From Tupaia tana (lineage: Eukaryota > Chordata > Mammalia > Scandentia > Tupaiidae), in assembly GCA_026018925.1 (NCBI GenBank), contig JAKSZU010000323.1:1-64000 (forward strand): DNA of 64,000 nt, written 5' to 3'. The notes below the pieces were generated by a model, which was not told where the DNA came from, did no database searches, and saw only the letters and a list, made by a program, of their open reading frames with translations. A program made the translations under genes and the position numbers. Positions 48,301 to 61,020 of the stretch are shown here, in pieces. Positions within the stretch are counted from its first letter, which is position 1. Each line of letters begins with the position of its first letter.

Positions 48301-51300
48301 GGGAGCCCCTCTGGCCTTCTATCCCTGTCTCTGTGTCTCTGAGGTCTCTGTCTCTGTCTGCTCCTGTCTCCTCATTTTTTTTTGGTAATTTTTCTTTTTA
48401 TGATTTTTTTAAAGGTAGAATTTCTCTCTGGCTTTCAGCTCCATCTTTTCTTTTGTTAAAAAGCCCTTCTGCTCCTTTCTCCCAGGCAGGAGAGTTGAGC
48501 CATTCTCTGAGAAGTTTCCAGATGGATACTGTGAACTAGATATTTCAGGCACAGGAGAAATGAAGATTTTCTACTCGTAATTCAGCCTCCAGCAAGCAAA
48601 GCTAGTGTGGTAGGGAGCCCCTCTAGCCTTCTGTCCCTGTCTCTGTGTCTCTGAGGTCTCTGTCTCTCTCTGCTCCTGTCTCCTCATTTTTTTTTGGTAA
48701 TTTTTCCTTTTTACGATTTTTTTAAAGGTGGAATTTCTCTCTGGCTCTCAGCTCCATCTTTTGTTTTCTTAATAAGCCCTTCTGCTCCTTTCTCACAGGC
48801 AGGAGAGTTGAGCCATTCTCTGAGAAGATTCCACATGGATACTGGGAAATAGATATTTCAGGCACAGGAGAAATGAAGATTTTCTACTCCTAATTCACCC
48901 TCCAGCAAGCAAAGCTAGTGTGGTAGGGAGCCCCTCTGGCCTTCTATCCCTGTCTCTGTGTCTCTGAGGTCTCTGTCTCTCTCTGCTCCTGTCTCCTCAT
49001 ATTTTTTTTGGTAATTTTTTCTTTTTAAGATTTTTTTAAAGGTAGAATTTCCCTCTGGCTCTCAGCTCCATCTTTTGTTTTGTTAATAAGCCCTTCTGTT
49101 CCTTTCTCCCAGGCAGGAGAGTTGAGCCATTCTCTGAGAAGATTCCAGATGGATACTGGGAACTAGATATTTCAGGCACAGGAGAAATGAAGATTTTCTA
49201 CTCCTAATTCAGCCTCCAGCAAGCAAAGCTAGTGTGGTAGGGAGCCCCTTTGGCCTTCATTACCTGTCTCTCTGTCTCTGAGGTCTCTGTCTCTCTCTGC
49301 TCCTGTCTCCTCATTTTTCTTTTTGGGAATTTTTCCTTTTTACGATTTTTTTAAATGTAGAATTTCTCTTTTGCTCTCAGCTCCATCTTTTGTTTAGTTA
49401 ATCAGCCCTTCTGCTCCTTTCTCCCAGGTAGGAGAGTTGAGCCATTCTCTGAGAAGATTCCACATGGATACTGGGAACTAGATATTTCAGGCACAGGAGA
49501 AATGAAGATTTTCTACTCATAATTCGGCCTCCAGCAAGGAAAGCTAGTGTGGTGGGGAGACCCTCTGGCCTTCTATCCCTGTCTCTGTGTCTCTGAGGTC
49601 TCTGTCTCTCTTTGCTCCAGTCTCCTCATTTTTTTTTGGTAATTTTTCCTTTTTACGATTTTTTTTAAAGGTAGAATTTCTCTCTGGCTCTCAGCTCCAT
49701 ATTTTGTTTTGTTAATAAGCCCTTCTGCTCCTTTCTCCCAGGCAGGAGAGTTGAGCCATTCTCTGAGAAGATTCCACATGGATACTGGGAACTAGATATT
49801 TCAGGCACAGGAGAAATGAAGATTTTCTACTCATAATTCAGCCTCCAGCAAGCAAAGCTAGTGTGGTGGGGAGCCCCTCTGGCCTTCTATCCCTGTCTCT
49901 GTGTCTCTGAGGTCTCTGTCTCTCTCTGCTCCTGTCTCCTCATATTTTTTTTGGTAATTTTTCCTTTTTACGATTTTTTTAAAGGTAGAATTTCTCTCTG
50001 GCTCTCAGCTCCATCTTTTGTTTTGTTAATAAGCCCTTCTGCTCCTTTCTCCCAGGCAGGAGAGTTGAGCCATTCTCTGAGAAGGTTCCACATGGATACT
50101 GGGAACTAGATATTTCAGGCACAGGAGAAATGAAGATTTTCTACTTATAATTCAGCCTCCAGCAAGCAAAGCTAGTGTGGTAGGGAGCCCCTCTGGCCTT
50201 CTATCCCTGTCTCTGTGTCTCTGAGGTCTCTGTCTCTCTCTGCTCCTGTCTCCTCATATTTTTTTGGTAATTTTTCTTTTTATGATTTTTTTAAAGGTAG
50301 AATTTCTCTCTGGCTTTCAGCTCCATCTTTTGTTTTGTTAATAAGCCCTTCTGCTCCTTTCTCCCAGGCAGGAGAGTTGTGCCATTCTCTGAGAAGTTTC
50401 CAGATGGATACTGGGAACTAGATATTTCAGGCACAGGAGAAATGAAGATTTTCTACTCGTAATTCAGCCTCCAGCAAGCAAAGCTAGTGTGGTAGGGAGC
50501 CACTCTAGCCTTCTATCCCTGTCTCTGTGTCTCTGAGGTCTCTGTCTCTCTCTGCTCCTGTCTCCTCATTTTTTTTTGGTAATTTTTCCTTTTTACGATT
50601 TTTTTAACGGTAGAATTTCTCTCTGTCTCTCAGCTCCATCTTTTGTTTTGTTAATAAGCCCTTCTGCTCGTTTCTCCCAGGCAGGAGAGTTGAGCCATTC
50701 TCTGAGAAGATTCCACATGGATACTGGGAACGAGATATTTCAGGCACAGGAGAAAGAAAGATTTTCTACTCATGATTCAGCCTCCAGAAAGCAAAGCTAG
50801 TGTGGTAGGGAGCCCCTCTGGCCTTCTATCCCTGTCTCTGTGTCTCTGAGGACTCTGTCTCTCTCTGCTCCTGTCTCCTCATAATTTTTGGTAATTTTTC
50901 CTTTTTACGATTTTTTTAAAGGTAGAATTTCTCTCTGGCTCTCAGCTCCATCTTTTGTTTTGTTAATAAGCCCTTCTGCTCCTTTCTCCCAGGCAGGAGA
51001 GTTGAGCCATTCTCTGAGAAGATTCCAGATGGATACTGGGAACTAGATATTTCAGGCACAGGAGAAATGAAGATTTTCTACTCGTAATTCAGCCTCCAGC
51101 AAGCAAAGCTAGTGTGGTAGGGAGCCCCTCTGGCCTTCTATCCCTGTCTCTGTGTCTCTGAGTTCTATGTCTCTCTCTGCTCCTGTCTCCTCATTAATTT
51201 TTTGGTAATTTTTCCTTTTTATGATTTTTTTAAAGGTAGAATTTGTCTCTGGCTCTCAGCTCCATCTTTTGTTTTGTTAATAAGCCCTTCTGCTCCTTTC

Positions 51301-53181
51301 TCCCAGGCAGGAGCGTTGAGCCATCCTCTGAGAAGTTTCCACATGGATACTGGGAACTAGATATTTTAGGCACAGGAGAAATGAAAATTTTCTACTCATA
51401 ATTCAGCCTCCAGCAAGCAAAGCTAGTGTGGTAGGGAGCCCCCTCTGGCCTTCTATCCATGTCTCTGTGTCTCTGAGGTCTCTGTCTCTCTCTGCTCCTG
51501 TCTCCTCATTTTTTTTTGGTAATTTTTCTTTTTATGATTTTTTTAAAGGTAGAATTTCTCTCTGGCTTTCAGCTCCATCTTTTCTTTTGTTAAAAAGCCC
51601 TTCTGCTCCTTTCTCCCAGGCAGGAGAGTTGAGCCATTCTCTGAGAAGTTTCCAGATGGATACTGGGAACTAGATATTTCAGGCACAGGAGAAATGAAGA
51701 TTTTCTACTCGTAATTCAGCCTCCAGCAAGCAAAGCTAGTGTGGTAGGGAGCCCCTCTAGCCTTCTATCCCTGTCTCTGTGTCTCTGAGGTCTCTGTCTC
51801 TCTCTGCTCCTGTCTCCTCATTTTTTTTTGGTAATTTTTCCTTTTTACGATTTTTTTAAAGGTGGAATTTCTCTCTGGCTCTCAGCTCCATCTTTTGTTT
51901 TGTTAATAAGCCCTTCTGCTCCTTTCTCACAGGCAGGAGAGTTGAGCCATTCTCTGAGAAGATTCCACATGGATACTGGGAAATAGATATTTCAGGCACA
52001 GTAGAAATGAAGATTTTCTACTCATAATTCAGCCTCCAGCAAGCAAAGCTAGTGTGGTGGGGAGCCCCTCTGGCCTTCTATCCCTGTCTCTGTGTCTCTG
52101 AGGTCTCTGTCTCTCTCTGCTCCTGTCTCCTCATATTTTTTTTGGTAATTTTTCCTTTTTATGATTTTTTTAAAGGTAGAATTTCTCTCTGGCTCTCAGC
52201 TCCATCTTTTGTTTTGTTAATAAGCCCTTCTGCTCCTTTCTCCCAGGCAGGAGAGTTGAGCCATTCTCTGAGAAGATTCCACATGGATACTGGGAACTAG
52301 ATATTTCAGGCACAGGAGAAATGAAGATTTTCTACTCATAATTCAGCCTCCAGCAAGCAAAGCTAGTGTGGTAGGGAGCCCCTCTGGCCTTCTATCCCTG
52401 TCTCTGTGTCTCTGAGGTCTCTGTCTCTCTCTGCTCCTGTCTCCTCATTTTTTTTTTTGGTAATTTTTCATTTTTACGATTTTTTTAAAGGTGGAATTTC
52501 TCTCTGGCTCTCAGCTCCATCTTTTGTTTTGTTAATAAGCCCTTCTGCTCCTTTCTCCCAGGCAGGAGAGTTGAGCAATTCTCTGAGAAGATTCCACATG
52601 GATACTGGGAACTAGATATTTCAGGCACAGGAGAAATGAAGATTTTCTACTCATAATTCAGCCTCCAGGAAGCAAAGCGAGTGTGATAGGGAGCCCCTCT
52701 GGCCTTCTAACCCAGTCTCTGTGTCTCTGAGGTCTCTGTCTCTATCTGCTCCTGTCTCCTCATTTTTTTTGGTAATTTTTCCTTTTTACGATTTTTTAAA
52801 TGTAGAATTTCTCTCTGTCTCTCAGCTCCATCTTTTGTTTTGTTAATAAGCCCTTCTGCTCCTTTCTCCCAGGCAGGAGAGTTGAGCCATTCTCTGAGAA
52901 GATTCCACATGGATACTGGGAACTAGATATTTCAGGCACAGGAGAAATGAAGATTTTCTACTCATAATTCAGCCTCCAGCAAGCAAAGCTAGTGTGGTAG
53001 GGAGCCCCTCTGGCCTTCTATCCCTGTCTCTGTGTCTCTGAGGTCTCTGTCTCTCTCTGCTCCTGTCTCCTCATTTTTTTTTGGTAATTTTTCTTTTTAT
53101 GATTTTTTTAAAGGTAGAATTTCTCTCTGGCTTTCAGCTCCATCTTTTCTTTTGTTAAAAAGCCCTTCTGCTCCTTTCTCC
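45352..53181 (+). repeat. 25-monomer super-repeat, copy 1 (7830 bp; 10+10+5)
   Basis: The first 10-mer has units at 45352, 45665, 45979, 46294, 46608, 46921, 47232, 47545, 47857 and 48171. The second has units at 48483, 48796, 49110, 49425, 49739, 50053, 50365, 50678, 50990 and 51304. The five-unit remainder starts at 51617, 51930, 52244, 52559 and 52870. The two 10-mers align at 3131-3133 bp but differ at many sites: CCTTGCTCACAGG in the first only, GGGAACGAG with GAGAAAGAAAG in the second only, and an ATATTTTG change near 49700 in the second only. The five-unit remainder carries GAGCAATTCTC and CAAAGCGAGTG. Confidence 0.9.
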
Positions 53182-56100
53182 CAGGCAGGAGAGTTGAGCC
53201 ATTCTCTGAGAAGTTTCCAGATGGATACTGGGAACTAGATATTTCAGGCACAGGAGAAATGAAGATTTTCTACTCGTAATTCAGCCTCCAGCAAGCAAAG
53301 CTAGTGTGCTAGGGAGCCCCTCTAGCCTTCTATCCCTGTCTCTGTGTCTCTGAGGTCTCTGTCTCTCTCTGCTCCTGTCTCCTCATTTTTTTTTTGGTAA
53401 TTTTTCCTTTTTACGATTTTTTTAAAGGTGGAATTTCTCTCTGGCTCTCAGCTCCATCTTTTGTTTTGTTAATAAGCCCTTCTGCTCCTTGCTCACAGGC
53501 AGGAGAGTTGAGCCATTCTCTGAGAAGTTTCCACATGGATACTGGGAACTAGATATTTCAGGCACAGGAGAAATGAAGATTTTCTACTCCTAATTCACCC
53601 TCCAGCAAGCAAAGCTAGTGTGGTAGGGAGCCCCTCTGGCCTTCTATCCCTGTCTCTGTGTCTCTGAGTTCTCTGTCTCTCTCTGCTCCTGTCTCCTCAT
53701 ATTTTTTTTGGTAATTTTTCCTTTTTAAGATTTTTTTAAAGGTAGAATTTCCCTCTGGCTCTCAGCTCCATCTTTTGTTTTGTTAATAAGCCCTTCTGTT
53801 CCTTTCTCCCAGGCAGGAGAGTTGAGCCATTCTCTGAGAAGATTCCAGATGGATACTGGGAACTAGATATTTCAGGCAGAGGAGAAATGAAGATTTTCTA
53901 CTCCTAATTCAGCCTCCAGCAAGCAAAGCTAGTGTGGTAGGAAGCCCCTTTGGCCTTCATTCAATGTCTCTGTGTCTCTGAGGTCTCTGTCTCTCTCTGC
54001 TCCTGTCTCCTCATTTTTCTTTTTGGGAATTTTTCCTTTTTACGATTTTTTTAAATGTAGAATTTCTCTTTTGCTCTCAGCTCCATCTTTTGTTTAGTTA
54101 ATCAGCCCTTCTGCTCCTTTCTCCCAGGTAGGAGAGTTGAGCCATTCTCTGAGAAGATTCCACATGGATACTGGGAACTAGATATTTCAGGCACAGGAGA
54201 AATGAAGATTTTCTACTCATAATTCGGCCTCCAGCAAGCAAAGCTAGTGTGGTGGGGAGACCCTCTGGCCTTCTATCCCTGTCTCTGTGTCTCTGAGGTC
54301 TCTGTCTCTCTTTGCTCCTGTCTCCTCATTTTTTTTTTGTAATTTTTCCTTTTTACGATTTTTTTTAAAGGTAGAATTTCTCTCTGGCTCTCAGCTCCAT
54401 CTTTTGTTTTGTTAATAAGCCCTTCTGCTCCTTTCTCCCAGGCAGGAGAGTTGAGCCATTCTCTGAGAAGATTCCACATGGATACTGGGAACTAGATATT
54501 TCAGGCACAGGAGAAATGAAGATTTTCTACTCATAATTCAGCCTCCAGCAAGCAAAGCTAGTGTGGTGGGGAGCCCCTCTGGCCTTCTATCACTGTCTCT
54601 GTGTCTCTGAGGTCTCTGTCTCTCTCTGCTCCTGTCTCCTCATATTTTTTTGGTAATTTTTCCTTTTTACGATTTTTTTAAAGGTAGAATTTCTCTCTGG
54701 CTCTCAGCTCCATCTTTTGTTTTGTTAATAAGCCCTTCTGCTCCTTTCTCCCAGGCAGGAGAGTTGAGCCATTCTCTGAGAAGATTCCACATGGATACTG
54801 GGAACTAGATATTTCAGGCACAGGAGAAATGAAGATTTTCTACTTATAATTCAGCCTCCAGCAAGCAAAGCTAGTGTGGTAGGGAGCCCCTCTGGCCTTC
54901 TATCCCTGTCTCTGTGTCTCTGAGGTCTCTGTCTCTCTCTGCTCCTGTCTCCTCATATTTTTTTTGGTAATTTTTCTTTTTATGATTTTTTTAAAGGTAG
55001 AATTTCTCTCTGGCTTTCAGCTCCATCTTTTGTTTTGTTAATAAGCCCTTCTGCTCCTTTCTCCCAGGCAGGAGAGTTGAGCCATTCTCTGAGAAGTTTC
55101 CAGATGGATACTGGGAACTAGATATTTCAGGCACAGGAGAAATGAAGATTTTCTACTCGTAATTCAGCCTCCAGCAAGCAAAGCTAGTGTGGTAGGGAGC
55201 CACTCTAGCCTTCTATCCCTGTCTCTGTGTCTCTGAGGTCTCTGTCTCTCTCTGCTCCTGTCTCCTCATTTTTTTTTGGTAATTTTTCCTTTTTACGATT
55301 TTTTTAACGGTAGAATTTCTCTCTGTCTCTCAGCTCCATCTTTTGTTTTGTTAATAAGCCCTTCTGCTCGTTTCTCCCAGGCAGGAGAGTTGAGCCATTC
55401 TCTGAGAAGATTCCACATGGATACTGGGAACGAGATATTTCAGGCACAGGAGAAATAAAGATTTTCTACTCATGATTCAGCCTCCAGAAAGCAAAGCTAG
55501 TGTGGTAGGGAGCCCCTCTGGCCTTCTATCCCGGTCTCTGTGTCTCTGAGGACTCTGTCTCTCTCTGCTCCTGTCTCCTCATAATTTTTGGTAATTTTTC
55601 CTTTTTACGATTTTTTTAAAGGTAGAATTTCTCTCTGGCTCTCAGCTCCATCTTTTGTTTTGTTAATAAGCCCTTCTGCTCCTTTCTCCCAGGCAGGAGA
55701 GTTGAGCCATTCTCTGAGAAGATTCCACATGGATACTGGGAACTAGATATTTCAGGCACAGGAGAAATGAAGATTTTCTACTCGTAATTCAGCCTCCAGC
55801 AAGCAAAGCTAGTGTGGTAGGGAGCCCCTCTGGCCTTCTATCCCTGTCTCTGTGTCTCTGAGTTCTATGTCTCTCTCTGCTCCTGTCTCCTCATTAATTT
55901 TTTGGTAATTTTTCCTTTTTACGATTTTTTTAAAGGTAGAATTTGTCTCTGGCTCTCAGCTCCATCTTTTGTTTTGTTAATAAGCCCTTCTGCTCCTTTC
56001 TCCCAGGCAGGAGCGTTGAGCCATCCTCTGAGAAGTTTCCACATGGATACTGGGAACTAGATATTTTAGGCACAGGAGAAATGAAAATTTTCTACTCATA

Positions 56101-59100
56101 ATTCAGCCTCCAGCAAGCAAAGCTAGTGTGGTAGGGAGCCCCTCTGGCCTTCTATCCCTGTCTCTGTGTCTCTGAGGTCTCTGTCTCTGTCTGCTCCTGT
56201 CTCCTCATTTTTTTTTTGGTAATTTTTCTTTTTATGATTTTTTTAAAGGTAGAATTTCTCTCTGGCTTTCAGCTCCATCTTTTCTTTTGTTAAAAAGCCC
56301 TTCTGCTCCTTTCTCCCAGGCAGGAGAGTTGAGCCATTCTCTGAGAAGTTTCCAGATGGATACTGGGAACTAGATATTTCAGGCACAGGAGAAATGAAGA
56401 TTTTCTACTCGTAATTCAGCCTCCAGCAAGCAAAGCTAGTGTGGTAGGGAGCCCCTCTAGCCTTCTGTCCCTGTCTCTGTGTCTCTGAGGTCTCTGTCTC
56501 TCTCTGCTCCTGTCTCCTCATTTTTTTTTTGGTAATTTTTCCTTTTTACGATTTTTTTAAAGGTGGAATTTCTCTCTGGCTCTCAGCTCCATCTTTTGTT
56601 TTGTTAATAAGCCCTTCTGCTCCTTTCTCACAGGCAGGAGAGTTGAGCCATTCTCTGAGAAGATTCCACATGGATACTGGGAAATAGATATTTCAGGCAC
56701 AGGAGAAATGAAGATTTTCTACTCCTAATTCACCCTCCAGCAAGCAAAGCTAGTGTGGTAGGGAGCCCCTCTGGCCTTCTATCCCTGTCTCTGTGTCTCT
56801 GAGGTCTCTGTCTCTCTCTGCTCCTGTCTCCTCATATTTTTTTTGGTAATTTTTTCTTTTTAAGATTTTTTTAAAGGTAGAATTTCCCTCTGGCTCTCAG
56901 CTCCATCTTTTGTTTTGTTAATAAGCCCTTCTGTTCCTTTCTCCCAGGCAGGAGAGTTGAGCCATTCTCTGAGAAGATTCCAGATGGATACTGGGAACTA
57001 GATATTTCAGGCACAGGAGAAATGAAGATTTTCTACTCCTAATTCAGCCTCCAGCAAGCAAAGCTAGTGTGGTAGGGAGCCCCTTTGGCCTTCATTCCCT
57101 GTCTCTGTGTCTCTGAGGTCTCTGTCTCTCTCTGCTCCTGTCTCCTCATTTTTCTTTTTGGGAATTTTTCCTTTTTACGATTTTTTTAAATGTAGAATTT
57201 CTCTTTTGCTCTCAGCTCCATCTTTTGTTTAGTTAATCAGCCCTTCTGCTCCTTTCTCCCAGGTAGGAGAGTTGAGCCATTCTCTGAGAAGATTCCACAT
57301 GGATACTGGGAACTAGATATTTCAGGGCACAGGAGAAATGAAGATTTTCTACTCATAATTCGGCCTCCAGCAAGCAAAGCTAGTGTGGTGGGGAGACCCT
57401 CTGGCCTTCTATCCCTGTCTCTGTGTCTCTGAGGTCTCTGTCTCTCTTTGCTCCAGTCTCCTCATTTTTTTTTGGTAATTTTTCCTTTTTACGATTTTTT
57501 TTAAAGGTAGAATTTCTCTCTGGCTCTCAGCTCCATATTTTGTTTTGTTAATAAGCCCTTCTGCTCCTTTCTCCCAGGCAGGAGAGTTGAGCCATTCTCT
57601 GAGAAGATTCCACATGGATACTGGGAACTAGATATTTCAGGCACAGGAGAAATGAAGATTTTCTACTCATAATTCAGCCTCCAGCAAGCAAAGCTAGTGT
57701 GGTGGGGAGCCCCTCTGGCCTTCTATCCCTGTCTCTGTGTCTCTGAGGTCTCTGTCTCTCTCTGCTCCTGTCTCCTCATATTTTTTTTGGTAATTTTTCC
57801 TTTTTACGATTTTTTTAAAGGTAGAATTTCTCTCTGGCTCTCAGCTCCATCTTTTGTTTTGTTAATAAGCCCTTCTGCTCCTTTCTCCCAGGCAGGAGAG
57901 TTGAGCCATTCTCTGAGAAGGTTCCACATGGATACTGGGAACTAGATATTTCAGGCACAGGAGAAATGAAGATTTTCTACTTATAATTCAGCCTCCAGCA
58001 AGCAAAGCTAGTGTGGTAGGGAGCCCCTCTGGCCTTCTATCCCTGTCTCTGTGTCTCTGAGGTCTCTGTCTCTCTCTGCTCCTGTCTCCTCATATTTTTT
58101 TGGTAATTTTTCTTTTTATGATTTTTTTAAAGGTAGAATTTCTCTCTGGCTTTCAGCTCCATCTTTTGTTTTGTTAATAAGCCCTTCTGCTCCTTTCTCC
58201 CAGGCAGGAGAGTTGTGCCATTCTCTGAGAAGTTTCCAGATGGATACTGGGAACTAGATATTTCAGGCACAGGAGAAATGAAGATTTTCTACTCGTAATT
58301 CAGCCTCCAGCAAGCAAAGCTAGTGTGGTAGGGAGCCACTCTAGCCTTCTATCCCTGTCTCTGTGTCTCTGAGGTCTCTGTCTCTCTCTGCTCCTGTCTC
58401 CTCATTTTTTTTTGGTAATTTTTCCTTTTTACGATTTTTTTAACGGTAGAATTTCTCTCTGTCTCTCAGCTCCATCTTTTGTTTTGTTAATAAGCCCTTC
58501 TGCTCGTTTCTCCCAGGCAGTAGAGTTGAGCCATTCTCTGAGAAGATTCCACATGGATACTGGGAACGAGATATTTCAGGCACAGGAGAAATAAAGATTT
58601 TCTACTCATGATTCAGCCTCCAGAAAGCAAAGCTAGTGTGGTAGGGAGCCCCTCTGGCCTTCTATCCCTGTCTCTGTGTCTCTGAGGACTCTGTCTCTCT
58701 CTGCTCCTGTCTCCTCATAATTTTTGGTAATTTTTCCTTTTTACGATTTTTTTAAAGGTAGAATTTCTCTCTGGCTCTCAGCTCCATCTTTTGTTTTGTT
58801 AATAAGCCCTTCTGTTCCTTTCTCCCAGGCAGGAGAGTTGAGCCATTCTCTGAGAAGATTCCAGATGGATACTGGGAACTAGATATTTCAGGCACAGGAG
58901 AAATGAAGATTTTCTACTCGTAATTCAGCCTCCAGCAAGCAAAGCTAGTGTGGTAGGGAGCCCCTCTGGCCTTCTATCCCTGTCTCTGTGTCTCTGAGTT
59001 CTATGTCTCTCTCTGCTCCTGTCTCCTCATTAATTTTTTGGTAATTTTTCCTTTTTATGATTTTTTTAAAGGTAGAATTTGTCTCTGGCTCTCAGCTCCA

Positions 59101-61020
59101 TCTTTTGTTTTGTTAATAAGCCCTTCTGCTCCTTTCTCCCAGGCAGGAGCGTTGAGCCATCCTCTGAGAAGTTTCCACATGGATACTGGGAACTAGATAT
59201 TTTAGGCACAGGAGAAATGAAAATTTTCTACTCATAATTCAGCCTCCAGCAAGCAAAGCTAGTGTGGTAGGGAGCCCCTCTGGCCTTCTATCCATGTCTC
59301 TGTGTCTCTGAGGTCTCTGTCTCTCTCTGCTCCTGTCTCCTCATTTTTTTTTGGTAATTTTTCTTTTTATGATTTTTTTAAAGGTAGAATTTCTCTCTGG
59401 CTTTCAGCTCCATCTTTTCTTTTGTTAAAAAGCCCTTCTGCTCCTTTCTCCCAGGCAGGAGAGTTGAGCCATTCTCTGAGAAGTTTCCAGATGGATACTG
59501 GGAACTAGATATTTCAGGCACAGGAGAAATGAAGATTTTCTACTCGTAATTCAGCCTCCAGCAAGCAAAGCTAGTGTGGTAGGGAGCCCCTCTAGCCTTC
59601 TATCCCTGTCTCTGTGTCTCTGAGGTCTCTGTCTCTCTCTGCTCCTGTCTCCTCAATTTTTTTTGGTAATTTTTCCTTTTTACGATTTTTTTAAAGGTGG
59701 AATTTCTCTCTGGCTCTCAGCTCCATCTTTTGTTTTGTTAATAAGCCCTTCTGCTCCTTTCTCCCAGGCAGGAGAGTTGAGCCATTCTCTGAGAAGATTC
59801 CACATGGATACTGGGAACTAGATATTTCAGGCACAGGAGAAATGAAGATTTTCTACTCCTAATTCACCCTCCAGCAAGCAAAGCTAGTGTGGTAGGGAGC
59901 CCCTCTGGCCTTCTATCCCTGTCTCTGTGTCTCTGAGGTCTCTGTCTCTCTCTGCTCCTGTCTCCTCATATTTTTTTGGTAATTTTTTCTTTTTAAGATT
60001 TTTTTAAAGGTAGAATTTCCCTCTGGCTCTCAGCTCCATCTTTTGTTTGGTTAATAAGCCCTTCTGTTCCTTTCTCCCAGGCAGGAGAGTTGAGCCATTC
60101 TCTGAGAAGATTCCAGATGGATACTGGGAACTAGATATTTCAGGCACAGGAGAAATGAAGATTTTCTACTCCTAATTCAGCCTCCAGCAAGCAAAGCTAG
60201 TGTGGTAGGGAGCCCCTTTGGCCTTCATTCCCTGTCTCTGTGTCTCTGAGGTCTCTGTCTCTCTCTGCTCCTGTCTCCTCATTTTTCTTTTTGGGAATTT
60301 TTCCTTTTTACGATTTTTTTAAATGTAGAATTTCTCTTTTGCTCTCAGCTCCATCTTTTGTTTAGTTAATAAGCCCTTCTGCTCCTTTCTCCCAGGTAGG
60401 AGAGTTGAGCCATTCTCTGAGAAGATTCCACATGGATACTGGGAACTAGATATTTCAGGCACAGGAGAAATGAAGATTTTCTACTCGTAATTCAGCCTCC
60501 AGCAAGCAAAGCTAGTGTGGTAGGGAGCCACTCTAGCCTTCTATCCATGTCTCTGTGTCTCTGAGGTCTCTGTCTCTCTCTGCTCCTGTCTCCTCATTTT
60601 TTTTTTGGTAATTTTTCATTTTTACGATTTTTTTAAAGGTGGAATTTCTCTCTGGCTCTCAGCTCCATCTTTTGTTTTGTTAATAAGCCCTTCTGCTCCT
60701 TTCTCCCAGGCAGGAGAGTTGAGCAATTCTCTGAGAAGATTCCACATGGATACTGGGAACTAGATATTTCAGGCACAGGAGAAATGAAGATTTTCTACTC
60801 ATAATTCAGCCTCCAGGAAGCAAAGCGAGTGTGGTAGGGAGCCCCTCTGGCCTTCTAACCCAGTCTCTGTGTCTCTGAGGTCTCTGTCTCTATCTGCTCC
60901 TGTCTCTTCATTTTTTTTTGGTAATTTTTCCTTTTTACGATTTTTTTTGAGGGTAGAATTTCTCTCTGGCTCTCAGCTCCATCTTTTGTTTTGTTAATAA
61001 GCCCTTCTGCTCGTTTCTCC
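53182..61020 (+). repeat. 25-monomer super-repeat, copy 2 (rearranged 3' end)
   Basis: Units start at 53182, 53496, 53810, 54125, 54439, 54752, 55065, 55378, 55690, 56004, 56317, 56631, 56945, 57260, 57575, 57889, 58201, 58514, 58826, 59140, 59452, 59765, 60078, 60393 and 60707. The first 20 match copy 1 at 7830-7836 bp, including copy-1 first-10-mer markers (CCTTGCTCACAGG near 53490) and second-10-mer markers (ATATTTTG near 57535). The last five do not repeat 51617-53181. Units 59452-60393 follow the 10-mer unit order instead, and the unit at 60707 is a GAGCAATTCTC type. Confidence 0.88.
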
